Origin: Comamonadaceae bacterium
Lineage (GTDB): Bacteria; Pseudomonadota; Gammaproteobacteria; Burkholderiales; Burkholderiaceae_C
DNA: 47,786 nt
Assembly: GCA_947447615.1 (NCBI GenBank)
Contig: CANFJQ010000005.1
Span: 1 to 47,786 of the forward strand
Reading direction: 5' to 3'
The notes beneath the pieces were generated by a model that saw only the letters and a list, made by a program, of their open reading frames with translations, did not search any database and had not been told where the DNA came from. The translations under genes and the position numbers were made by a program. This document shows positions 19,288-26,967 of the stretch, one piece after another (positions within the stretch are counted from its first letter, which is position 1; each line of letters opens with the position of its first letter).

Positions 19288-20283
19288 TTACAGGGTCAGG
19301 ATGGTGCAACCCGTGGTGTTGCGCGCTTCCAGGTCGCGGTGCGCCTGTTGCACGTCTTCCAGCGCATAGCGTTGGCCGATATGGATATGGACTTTGCCGC
19401 TTTCCACCACATCCATCAAATCATCGGCCATTTCTTGCGTGCTTTCACGCGTGGAAATATGGCTGAACAGGGTTTGGCGCGTTACATACACCGAGCCTTT
19501 GGGTCCGAGAATGCCAGGCGCAAACGGCGCCACGGGGCCGGAGGCATTGCCGAAGCTGGCCATTAAGCCAAAGGGTGACAAGCAATCGAGCGATCTGTCC
19601 CAGGTGTCTTTGCCGACCGAGTCGTAGACCACTTTCACGCCCTTGCCGCCGGTAATTTCCTTGACGCGTACCAAAAAATCTTCCTTGGCGTAGTTGATAA
19701 CATGGGCCGCGCCGTTGGCCTTGGCCAGCGCGCATTTCTCGTCCGAGCCCGCCGTGCCAATCAGTTGCAAACCTAGGGCCTTGGCCCATTGGCAGGCGAT
19801 CAAACCTACGCCACCGGCAGCGGCATGAAACAAAATAAAGTCACCGGCTTTCAAGCCGCCCTGGGGCAATGTGCGCTTGAGCAGGTACTGCACCGTGAGG
19901 CCTTTGAGCATCATGGCCGCGCCGGTTTCAAAACTAATGCCATCGCGCAGTTTGCAAACGCACTTGGCGGGCATGACGCGGCGCTCGCAATACGCGCCGG
20001 GGGGCTGGCTGGCGTAGGCGGCGCGGTCGCCAACCTTCAGGTGGGTCACGCCCTCGCCCACGGCTTCGATCACGCCGGCGGCCTCCATGCCCAGCTGCAC
20101 CGGCAGGTTCATAGGGTACAAACCGCTGCGCTGATAGACGTCAATGTAATTGAGGCCGACCGCGTGGTGGCGGATGCGCACTTCGCCCGGGCCGGGCTCA
20201 CCCACGGCAATTTGCACCAGATGCATGTGCTCGGCGCCGCCGTGCTGGTCGATTTGGATAGAACGGGACATTGATGAGGACAT
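19288..20283 (-). CDS. NADPH:quinone oxidoreductase, zinc-free MDR family (QorA-like)
   Basis: This is a medium-chain dehydrogenase/reductase of 331 residues of the zinc-independent quinone oxidoreductase group. The N-terminal GroES-like domain shows HHAVGLNYIDVYQRSGLYP and LGMEAAGVIEAVGEGV. The cofactor site is FHAAAGGVGLIACQWAKALG near residues 155-175, and GGKGVKVVYDSVG follows. Structural zinc cysteines are absent, as in QorA. The ATG at 20283 is preceded by GGAG at a good distance; a second ATG four codons later is possible. It reduces quinones or other electrophiles with NADPH in relatives. The real substrate here is unknown. It is a single gene, convergent with lspA and divergent from an EamA-type transporter gene. 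Confidence 0.9.
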   Translation of the reverse strand: MSSSMSRSIQIDQHGGAEHMHLVQIAVGEPGPGEVRIRHHAVGLNYIDVYQRSGLYPMNLPVQLGMEAAGVIEAVGEGVTHLKVGDRAAYASQPPGAYCERRVMPAKCVCKLRDGISFETGAAMMLKGLTVQYLLKRTLPQGGLKAGDFILFHAAAGGVGLIACQWAKALGLQLIGTAGSDEKCALAKANGAAHVINYAKEDFLVRVKEITGGKGVKVVYDSVGKDTWDRSLDCLSPFGLMASFGNASGPVAPFAPGILGPKGSVYVTRQTLFSHISTRESTQEMADDLMDVVESGKVHIHIGQRYALEDVQQAHRDLEARNTTGCTILTL

Positions 20284-20396
20284 AGACGGGCTCCAGCGAA
20301 GGGTAGTTGAACAAAGCCTGCGATTATCCCGCCATCTACCAAAGTGGGCCGGCCCGGCTCAATTGCCCGAGCTCCCGGACTGGTTACAGTGCAGCC

Positions 20397-21335
20397 ATGA
20401 ACACACCCTCTCCCCTGCGTATGAGCGGCAAAGCGGCGCTCTTACTCACGCTGGCCACCATCCTCTGGGCTGGTAACGCCGTCATCGGCCGCATGGTGCA
20501 GCACCTGATTTCGCCCATGACGCTCAACTTGTTTCGCTGGTTGATCGCTTTTTGCGTGCTGCTGCCCATGGCGCGCTGGGTACTGCGCAAAGACAGCCCC
20601 TTGTGGAGCCAGTGGCGGCGTTTCGCGCTGCTGGGTGCTTTGAGCATCGCCAGTTACAACGCCATGCTCTACCTGGCGCTGACCACCTCCACCGCCATGA
20701 ACGTGACCTTGGTCGGCGCCAGCACGCCGGTATGGATGCTGCTCATCGGGCGTTTCTTCTTCGGTACGCCGGTGTCAGCGCGCCAACTGCTGGGCGCCGT
20801 CTTGTCGATCGCTGGCGTGGTGCTGGTGATGTGCCGGGGCGAATGGGATTTGCTGGTCGGCTTTCATTTGGTAGCAGGCGATGTGTACATGCTGATCGCC
20901 GCCGTCGGTTGGGCGTTTTATAGCTGGATGCTGGCCCACCCGAGCGCTGAATCGGCGCCGATTCGCGCCGACTGGGCGGCATTTTTGCTGGCGCAAACGG
21001 TTTTCGGCCTGGTCGGCGCCCTAGGCTGCGCCGCGCTGGAATGGACCTTTACCGATGCCCGCCTGGAGTTTGGCTGGCCGCTGGCCGCCGCGCTGGCATT
21101 TATTGGGGTAGGGCCAGCAGTGCTGTCTTACCGCGCCTGGGGCGCCGGCGTGGCACTGGTCGGCCCCTCGGTAGCCGGGTTCTTTATGAACCTGATCCCC
21201 TTGTTTGCAGCGCTCTTGTCCACTCTGTTTCTGGGCGAATCGCCGCAGCTATTTCATGCGGTGGCGTTTGTCCTGATTGCGGCGGGCATTGTGTTGTCGG
21301 CGCGCAAAGCGGCACCGGTCAAAACGGACGCCTAG
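20397..21335 (+). CDS. EamA-family (DMT) inner membrane transporter
   Basis: This inner membrane protein of 312 residues has ten predicted helices in two EamA repeats, the drug/metabolite transporter layout. Repeat 1 runs over about residues 12-145 (LLLTLATILWAGNAVIGRMV, MTLNLFRWLIAFCVLLPMAR, ALTTSTAMNVTLVGASTPVW). Repeat 2 runs over about 160-305 (LIAAVGWAFYSWMLA, YRAWGAGVALVGPSVAGFF, NLIPLFAALLSTLFLGE). The ATG at 20397 starts directly before the first helix; an earlier in-frame start at 20307 adds 30 polar residues upstream. The substrate cannot be read from sequence; relatives export amino acids or metabolites. It is convergent with the short-chain dehydrogenase gene, and the 83-base gap between them shows no clear terminator. 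Confidence 0.9.
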   Translation: MNTPSPLRMSGKAALLLTLATILWAGNAVIGRMVQHLISPMTLNLFRWLIAFCVLLPMARWVLRKDSPLWSQWRRFALLGALSIASYNAMLYLALTTSTAMNVTLVGASTPVWMLLIGRFFFGTPVSARQLLGAVLSIAGVVLVMCRGEWDLLVGFHLVAGDVYMLIAAVGWAFYSWMLAHPSAESAPIRADWAAFLLAQTVFGLVGALGCAALEWTFTDARLEFGWPLAAALAFIGVGPAVLSYRAWGAGVALVGPSVAGFFMNLIPLFAALLSTLFLGESPQLFHAVAFVLIAAGIVLSARKAAPVKTDA

Positions 21336-21418
21336 ATGGGCGCATACCACGCCGGGACTATTTGTACTAGCGAGCTAATAGGCAAGCAACAAGCTTGGCG
21401 ACGGTAAACGCAATGCGA

Positions 21419-22213
21419 TTAAAAAGTCCCGCCAAACGCGCCGCCATCAAGCAAGAGGTTTTGCCCGGTAATGAAGCCCGCCAGCGGGCTGCATAAAAAC
21501 GCGCAAGCGGCGCCGAATTCTTCAGGTGTGCCAAAACGTTGTGCGGGTATACCTTTGCGGCGTGTCGCGGCCAGCGCTTCCACGGTTTGCCCGGTTTTTT
21601 GTGCGGAGCTGGCGAATAGGCCTTGCAGGCGGTCGGTGTCAAACGGGCCGGGCAGCAAGTTGTTAATCGTCACGCCTTGGGCTGCGATGCTGGAGCGCGC
21701 CAAACCGGCGACAAAACCAGTAAGGCCGCTGCGCGCGCCGTTAGACAAACCCAGCATATCGATAGGCGCTTTCACAGCGCCCGAGGTGATGTTGATGATG
21801 CGGCCAAAGCCGCGTTGTGCCATGCCATCGACGGTGGCCTTGATGAGTTCGATGGGCGTGAGCATATTGGCGTCCAGGGCGCGCAGCCAGGCGTCGCGGT
21901 CCCAGTCGCGGAAAGTGCCGGGCGGCGGGCCACCGGCGTTGGTGACCACAATGTCAAAGTCGGCGCGGATAGCAAATGCGGCAGCGCGGCCCTCGGGGGT
22001 GGTGATGTCGGCTGCGCAATGCAGCACTTGCGCGCCGCTGGCAGCCGCGTCTTCAGCGGCCAGTTGCGCAGCCGCAGCGGCCAGCACATCAGGGCGACGG
22101 GCGACCATCAGCACATGCACGCCTTCGCGCACCAGCGCTTGCGCGCAACCAAAACCCAAACCCCGGCTGGCGCCACATACCAAAGCCCAGCGGCCTGTTA
22201 AACCTAAATCCAT
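21419..22213 (-). CDS. SDR-family protein with altered catalytic residues
   Basis: This is a short-chain dehydrogenase/reductase-fold protein of 264 residues. The cofactor motif GASRGLG is at residues 14-20 and TNAGG at 91-95, and the active-site serine is S144 (IINITSG). At the positions 13 and 17 residues after the serine, where classical enzymes have Tyr and Lys, this protein has Ser157 and Arg161 (LSNGARSG). The C-terminal FITGQNLLLDGGAFGG is typical. The ATG is preceded by GGAG. It may be a reductase with a changed mechanism, a binding protein, or a member of the divergent group often called 3-oxoacyl-ACP reductase-like. I would not assign a substrate. It stands alone between two EamA transporter genes. 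Confidence 0.85.
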   Translation of the reverse strand: MDLGLTGRWALVCGASRGLGFGCAQALVREGVHVLMVARRPDVLAAAAAQLAAEDAAASGAQVLHCAADITTPEGRAAAFAIRADFDIVVTNAGGPPPGTFRDWDRDAWLRALDANMLTPIELIKATVDGMAQRGFGRIINITSGAVKAPIDMLGLSNGARSGLTGFVAGLARSSIAAQGVTINNLLPGPFDTDRLQGLFASSAQKTGQTVEALAATRRKGIPAQRFGTPEEFGAACAFLCSPLAGFITGQNLLLDGGAFGGTF

Positions 22214-22287
22214 GCTTTACTCCAAAGGTCAAAAAATAGTACAAGCTGTGCACGTTACAAACATCCGCATCGCCGGATGTTAAGCAG

Positions 22288-23334
22288 TCACGTCACAGGC
22301 GCCGCGACCGGGCTGCGCGTACAAACAAACACACCGGCCATGACCAGCACGGTACCGCCCAGCACCCAGGCGGTCAAGGGCTCGTCCAAAAATACGGCTG
22401 CCATCATCAAGGTGGACATGGGGCCGACCATACCCACTTGCGCAGCCAGCCCCGCCCCCAAGCGCTCAATGCCCAACATCACCAGCAGCACCGGCACCAC
22501 GGTGCAGAACGCGGCGTTGATGACCGACAGCGTCCAGACCTGTGGCGCCAGTTCCCACAAACCGGTCACAGGCCGCAACACCAAAAACTGCGCGATACAC
22601 AACACACAGGCTACCGCGCTGGCCCAGCCCACCAGGCGCAAAGCGCCCAATCGGCGCACCATTTCCCCGCTGTAGGACAAATACAGCGCATAACTGACCG
22701 CACTGCCAAAAACCAGCGCCGAGCCCAGCCACACGCCCTCGCCCGATAAATTTGCCTCGTGCCCGAAAACTAATAACACGCCGCCGTAGCTGATCGCCAG
22801 CCCCAGCCACTGGTAGGCGCTGATCCTGCGCCGGTACAACACTGCCCCGAGCAAGACCACCAAGGTGGGATTGAGGTACAAAATCAATCGCTCAAATGAG
22901 GCGCTGATGTAGGCAAGCCCCGCAAAGTCCAGAAAACTGGCCAGGTAGTAGCCGGTAAAGCCCAGCCAAACGATGCCCAGCCGATCCCGCCAATGCAGCG
23001 CATCGGGCTTGACGCCATCACGGGGTCGCCCGGCCCACCAGGCCATCAGCACAAAAAACGGCAGAGCCATGGCCATACGCAGCATCAGCAGGGTCACCGC
23101 ATCCACCCCGTGGCGGTAGGCCAGTTTGACGATGATGGCCTTGCCACTAAAGGCCACCGCACCCAGCAGCGCCAGGGCCAAACCGCTGGCCAGGCGGGGG
23201 GATGGGGCGCTGGTGAGCGCGGCGTCGGGGCTTACGGAAGAGGACAAAAAGTGGGCTTTCGATGGCGCAAGCGCCGATTGTCGCCTTTCGCGGCAGGCGC
23301 AATGACCTTGCGCTTGGCTCAGGTTTATATCCAT
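22288..23334 (-). CDS. EamA-family (DMT) transporter
   Basis: This is a second drug/metabolite transporter-type inner membrane protein. The reading from 23334 has 348 residues, but the first 45 are polar and cysteine-containing, and the membrane part begins at about residue 48 (LASGLALALLGAVAFSGKAI). The true start may therefore be further in, and I could not find a well-placed ribosome site to decide. Two EamA repeats are visible, including ASFERLILYLNPTLVVLLGA in the first and VINAAFCTVVPVLLVMLGIE in the second. Substrate unknown. The gene diverges from the marR gene. The 44-base gap between them contains a perfect palindrome, so one repressor may control both directions. Confidence 0.85.
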   Translation of the reverse strand: MDINLSQAQGHCACRERRQSALAPSKAHFLSSSVSPDAALTSAPSPRLASGLALALLGAVAFSGKAIIVKLAYRHGVDAVTLLMLRMAMALPFFVLMAWWAGRPRDGVKPDALHWRDRLGIVWLGFTGYYLASFLDFAGLAYISASFERLILYLNPTLVVLLGAVLYRRRISAYQWLGLAISYGGVLLVFGHEANLSGEGVWLGSALVFGSAVSYALYLSYSGEMVRRLGALRLVGWASAVACVLCIAQFLVLRPVTGLWELAPQVWTLSVINAAFCTVVPVLLVMLGIERLGAGLAAQVGMVGPMSTLMMAAVFLDEPLTAWVLGGTVLVMAGVFVCTRSPVAAPVT

Positions 23335-23342
23335 GCCATGTC

Positions 23343-23364
23343 AATCATTGCCTATGCAATGATT
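23343..23364. promoter_or_regulatory. Palindromic operator, probably for the MarR repressor
   Basis: AATCATTGC (23343-23351) and GCAATGATT (23356-23364) are perfect nine-base arms around CTAT. The site lies 15 bases before the marR ATG and 9 before the divergent EamA start. It overlaps the first base of a candidate -10 element TAGAAT (23364-23369). MarR dimers typically bind such 20-base palindromes, and repression by blocking polymerase is the expected outcome. Confidence 0.7.
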
Positions 23365-23378
23365 AGAATCCGCGCCTC

Positions 23379-23939
23379 ATGGAAAACCCTAGGTTCACCG
23401 ACCCCAGCACAGCGGATAGCCCAGCGCCCGCCTTGGTCAGCCACGCGTTTTACCAGGCCGACAACTACCAGCCCGAGGACAGCGTGGGCTACATGATGCG
23501 CCGCATTTTGCTCAGCCTGGCGCACAGCATAGAGACCGAATTAGCCGGGTCCGCGCTCACCAATGCCCAGTGGCTGCCTATCATGAAGCTGTATTTGGGC
23601 CACAGCTCGACCGCCGCCGAACTGGCGCGCGATTGCCAATTGGATGCCGGTGCCATGACCCGCATGCTGGACCGGCTAGAGGCCAAAGGCCTGTGCAGCC
23701 GCAGCCGCTCGGAGCGCGACCGCCGCCTGGTGCATATCTCCCTGACCGACAGCGGCCAGCGCGCCGCCCAAACCTTGCCCGGCGTGCTCAGCGCGGTGCT
23801 GAACCAGCATTTAGCGGGTATCAGCGCAGACGAATTTGCCACCCTGAAAACTCTTTTACAAAAAATGCTGAGCAACGGACAGGCCTTGCAAGCCCAGTCC
23901 GGCCCACTGCCGCCCGGCGACAGCGAGGCCCAGCCCTGA
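23379..23939 (+). CDS. MarR-family transcriptional repressor of the efflux operon
   Basis: This winged helix-turn-helix regulator has 186 residues. The DNA-binding part is at about residues 60-120: LTNAQWLPIMKLYLG, STAAELARDCQLDAGAMTRMLDRLEAKGLCSRSRSERDRR, then the wing LVHISLTDSGQ. It resembles the regulators encoded in front of EmrAB-type pumps (EmrR/MprA, FarR). The N-terminal 35 residues are a variable extension. The ATG at 23379 lacks a Shine-Dalgarno sequence and sits only nine bases after a TAGAAT -10 candidate, so the mRNA may be almost leaderless. The stop is seven bases before the efflux lipoprotein gene. Autoregulation through the palindrome at 23343-23364 is likely. The inducing ligand is unknown. 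Confidence 0.9.
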   Translation: MENPRFTDPSTADSPAPALVSHAFYQADNYQPEDSVGYMMRRILLSLAHSIETELAGSALTNAQWLPIMKLYLGHSSTAAELARDCQLDAGAMTRMLDRLEAKGLCSRSRSERDRRLVHISLTDSGQRAAQTLPGVLSAVLNQHLAGISADEFATLKTLLQKMLSNGQALQAQSGPLPPGDSEAQP

Positions 23940-23946
23940 ACCGACC

Positions 23947-25524
23947 ATGACACCTCTGTTATTTACCACTTTGACCGCGCCGGGCCATTCCATGACCCGC
24001 GCCTTCTCCGCCGCGCTGTCCAGCCTGAAGCGACCTGGGCGGCTGGCCCTGGTGTGCGCCAGCGTGCTGCTTAGTGCCTGCGCTGATTTTTCGGGCATTG
24101 CGCCCATGGCGCGCGCCCTGCTGCCCGAAAGCCTGGGCCTGCGCGCCGTGCCCCTGCCCGCCGCTGCAAGCCCCGCGCCTGCCGGTGGAGCGAGCGCAGC
24201 GGCTGCAAGCAAGGAAAACAACTTTGACCAAAACTGGTGGCGCAGCTTTCAGGACCCGCGGCTCGATGCCTTGGTGACCCAGTCTCTAGAAAACCACCCA
24301 TCCCTCAAAGCCGCGCAGACCCGCATCGCGCGCGCGCAGGCGGTGATCGAGGCCCAGGGGGCCAATGACAAAGTCCAGTCCCTGGCCAGCCTGGACGCTA
24401 CCCAGCAACGTTTTAGCGCGGTCGGCATGTACCCGCCGCCGCTGGCCGGCGGGGTGTACCAAACCGCCAATGTGCAGATGAACTTGACCTACGAATGGGA
24501 TTTGTTCGGCAAAAACCGCGCAGCGCTGGACGCTGCGATTGGGGCTTCGCAAGCCGCGATTGCCGATGCACAACAAGCGCGCTTGCTGCTGTCCACGCAA
24601 GTGACGCGCACTTACCTTGCTATGGTGCGCTTGCAGGCGCAGCGGGCTTTGCAGCAGCAATACCTGGCGCAGCGCGTGCAGGCCAATGCCATCGGCAAAG
24701 CGCGCAAAGACGCGGGCTTGGACAGCGACTATGAGTTTTTGAGCGTCACCACCAGCATGGCCGAAATCCGCCAGCAAATGGAGGCGCTGAGCGAGCAAAT
24801 TGCCCTTTCGCGCAATGCCCTGGCTGCGCTTAGCGGCAAGGCCAGCCTGGACTTGGACGTGCCCGATGACGCGATGGCCGCGCTACGCGCCAGCCCGGTA
24901 CAGGACAGCGTGCCCATGGATCTATTGGGCCGCAGGCCCGACATCGTGGCGGCGCGCTGGCGGGTGGAAGCGGCAGGGGCCGATATGGCTTACGCCAAAA
25001 CTTTGTTTTATCCCAATATCAACCTCACAGCTTTTGTGGGCCTGAACAGCGTGGGCTGGGGCAATATCACCCACGCCGGTAGCGAGCAATGGGGCCTGGG
25101 CCCGGCGCTGCGCCTGCCGGTGTTTGAAACCGGACGGCTGCGCGCTAATTTGCATGGCAAATCTGCTGAGCTCGATGGTGCCATTGAAAGCTATAACGCC
25201 CTGGTCTTGGAGGCGGTACGCGATGTGAGCGAGCAACTGAGCAGCCTGCAAGGCATTGCCAAACAACAGCGCGAGCAGCAACTGGCCCAGGCCAATGCAC
25301 AGGCTTTGTTGCAAATCGCACAGCAGCGTTTGGCGGCAGGGTTGGTGACCCGCTCAGCGGTGATTAATGCGCAAAGCGCGCTGGTACCGCACCAGCGCCA
25401 GGCGATTGAATTGCAAGCGCGCGCGCTGGACGTACAAGCCCAGCTGTTGCGCGCGCTAGGCGGCGGCTACGGCAGCACCCACACCGTTGGCAGCGCCAGC
25501 GCAGCATCGAACACCACCCCCTGA
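23947..25524 (+). CDS. Outer membrane efflux lipoprotein, NodT family
   Basis: This TolC-like outer membrane channel of the NodT/OprM lipoprotein group has 525 residues. A positively charged leader and the hydrophobic LALVCASVLLSAC form a lipoprotein signal peptide, so the cysteine at about residue 45 is lipidated. An ATG at 23992 would give a more compact 30-residue leader and may be the real start. The OEP repeats are visible, with NWWRSFQDPRLDALVTQSL near the start of the first and WRVEAAGADMAYAKTLFYPN with RLPVFETGRLRANL in the second. Long alpha-helical hairpin segments fit the periplasmic barrel. It should complete a tripartite pump with the next two gene products. Confidence 0.93.
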   Translation: MTPLLFTTLTAPGHSMTRAFSAALSSLKRPGRLALVCASVLLSACADFSGIAPMARALLPESLGLRAVPLPAAASPAPAGGASAAAASKENNFDQNWWRSFQDPRLDALVTQSLENHPSLKAAQTRIARAQAVIEAQGANDKVQSLASLDATQQRFSAVGMYPPPLAGGVYQTANVQMNLTYEWDLFGKNRAALDAAIGASQAAIADAQQARLLLSTQVTRTYLAMVRLQAQRALQQQYLAQRVQANAIGKARKDAGLDSDYEFLSVTTSMAEIRQQMEALSEQIALSRNALAALSGKASLDLDVPDDAMAALRASPVQDSVPMDLLGRRPDIVAARWRVEAAGADMAYAKTLFYPNINLTAFVGLNSVGWGNITHAGSEQWGLGPALRLPVFETGRLRANLHGKSAELDGAIESYNALVLEAVRDVSEQLSSLQGIAKQQREQQLAQANAQALLQIAQQRLAAGLVTRSAVINAQSALVPHQRQAIELQARALDVQAQLLRALGGGYGSTHTVGSASAASNTTP

Positions 25525-25544
25525 TTTTTCTAAAGATATTTTGT

Positions 25545-26960
25545 ATGAGCCAAGCTAACACGCCCTCCCCCTCCTCTGCCCCATCCAGCAATCCTGCGCC
25601 TGCGCAAGCTACACCCGCTGTCGCAAGCGCGGGGCCTGCTGCCAACCCGGCGGCGCCGCACGCTGCGGGTGGCCCAGGCGCAGGTACGCATACATCAGCG
25701 CCTGCGGCAGCTGCGGTGAGCCCCGGCGCGCAACAGGGGGCAGCGCCCGCTGCACCTTCGGGTGGAGGTCGGCAAAAGGCCTTGACCATCGTCGGCCTGA
25801 TCGTTCTGACCGGCCTGAGTTATGGCGGCTACGAGTGGTATGCAGGGCGCAACCAGGAGTCCACCGACAACGCCTATGTACAAGGCAATGTGATTCAAAT
25901 CACGCCACAAATCGGCGGTACGGTCACCGCCATCCTGGCTGACGACACCGACTTTGTGAAAGCAGGTCAGCCCCTGGTCAAGCTGGACGCTGCCGACGCC
26001 AAGATGACGCTGGACTTGGCCGAGGCCAACCTGGCCCAGGCGGTACGCCAGGTGCGCAATCTGTATGCCAATAACACCACGCTGGAAGCGCAAATCACGG
26101 TGCGCGACAGCGACATTGCCAAAGCGCAAAATGAAATCGACCGCTTACGCGACGATCTGGCACGGCGCCAGTCGCTCATAGGCATTGGCGCAGTTTCCGC
26201 TGAAGAAATTTCGCATGTGCAAGCACAGATTACCCAAGCGCAAAATGGGCTGGCTTCGGCCAAGGCCGCCAGCCTGACAGCGCGCGATCAATTGCTAAGC
26301 GCGCGCACCCTGACCGATAACACGCAAGTGCAAAACCATCCCAGCGTAGTCGCAGCCGCCGCCAAAGTGCGCGAGGCGTTTCTGACGCTGCACCGCGCCA
26401 CCTTGCCTGCGCCGGTGGATGGCTATATCGCCAAACGCACGGTACAACTGGGCCAGCGTATTGCACCGGGCACGCCTTTGATGTCGGTGGTGGCGCTGGG
26501 CGCGCCCTGGGTGGATGCCAACTTCAAAGAAGTGCAGTTGCGCACTATCCGCATTGGCCAGAGCGCCACGCTGACGGCCGATGTGTATGGCAAAAAAGTG
26601 GAGTACCAAGGCACGGTGGTCGGCATGGGTGCAGGCACGGGCGCGGCCTTCTCGCTGCTGCCGGCGCAAAACGCGACCGGCAACTGGATCAAGGTGGTGC
26701 AACGCGTGCCGGTGCGCATTGCCCTGGACCCGGCGCAGGTCAGCGCACACCCACTGCGTATCGGTCTGTCGATGGAAGTCACGGTCGATGTGAAATCGCA
26801 AGACGGTAAATCGCTGGCTGAAGGCGGCCAAGCAGCCTCGGCAGTGCAAACCGAAGTCTATGAATTGCTGGATGGCCAAGCCACGGCAGAAATTCAGCGC
26901 GTGATTGCCAACAACATGGGTGGTGGCAAAGCAGCGCCGGTGCCCGCTGGCAAGTCTTAA
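25545..26960 (+). CDS. Membrane fusion protein, EmrA/HlyD family
   Basis: This periplasmic adaptor of 471 residues links the MFS pump to the outer membrane lipoprotein. The first 75 residues are almost only Ala, Pro, Ser and Gly and would lie in the cytoplasm. One membrane anchor follows (KALTIVGLIVLTGLSYGGY, about 78-98). Then come the EmrA signature STDNAYVQGNVIQITPQIGG, a coiled-coil hairpin (about 140-260) and the beta-barrel domain with PVDGYIAKRTVQLGQRIAPG and PWVDANFKEVQL. The long Pro/Ala-rich start is not found in E. coli EmrA (390 residues). The ATG is in frame with weak ribosome-site context. The stop lies seven bases before the MFS gene start at 26968. Confidence 0.93.
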   Translation: MSQANTPSPSSAPSSNPAPAQATPAVASAGPAANPAAPHAAGGPGAGTHTSAPAAAAVSPGAQQGAAPAAPSGGGRQKALTIVGLIVLTGLSYGGYEWYAGRNQESTDNAYVQGNVIQITPQIGGTVTAILADDTDFVKAGQPLVKLDAADAKMTLDLAEANLAQAVRQVRNLYANNTTLEAQITVRDSDIAKAQNEIDRLRDDLARRQSLIGIGAVSAEEISHVQAQITQAQNGLASAKAASLTARDQLLSARTLTDNTQVQNHPSVVAAAAKVREAFLTLHRATLPAPVDGYIAKRTVQLGQRIAPGTPLMSVVALGAPWVDANFKEVQLRTIRIGQSATLTADVYGKKVEYQGTVVGMGAGTGAAFSLLPAQNATGNWIKVVQRVPVRIALDPAQVSAHPLRIGLSMEVTVDVKSQDGKSLAEGGQAASAVQTEVYELLDGQATAEIQRVIANNMGGGKAAPVPAGKS

Positions 26961-26967
26961 GCGCGCC

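Noticed and set aside
21354-21432. GGGACT and AGTCCC flanking the gap between the EamA and SDR genes
   Set aside because: Six-base arms more than 65 bases apart, one inside a gene; expected by chance.
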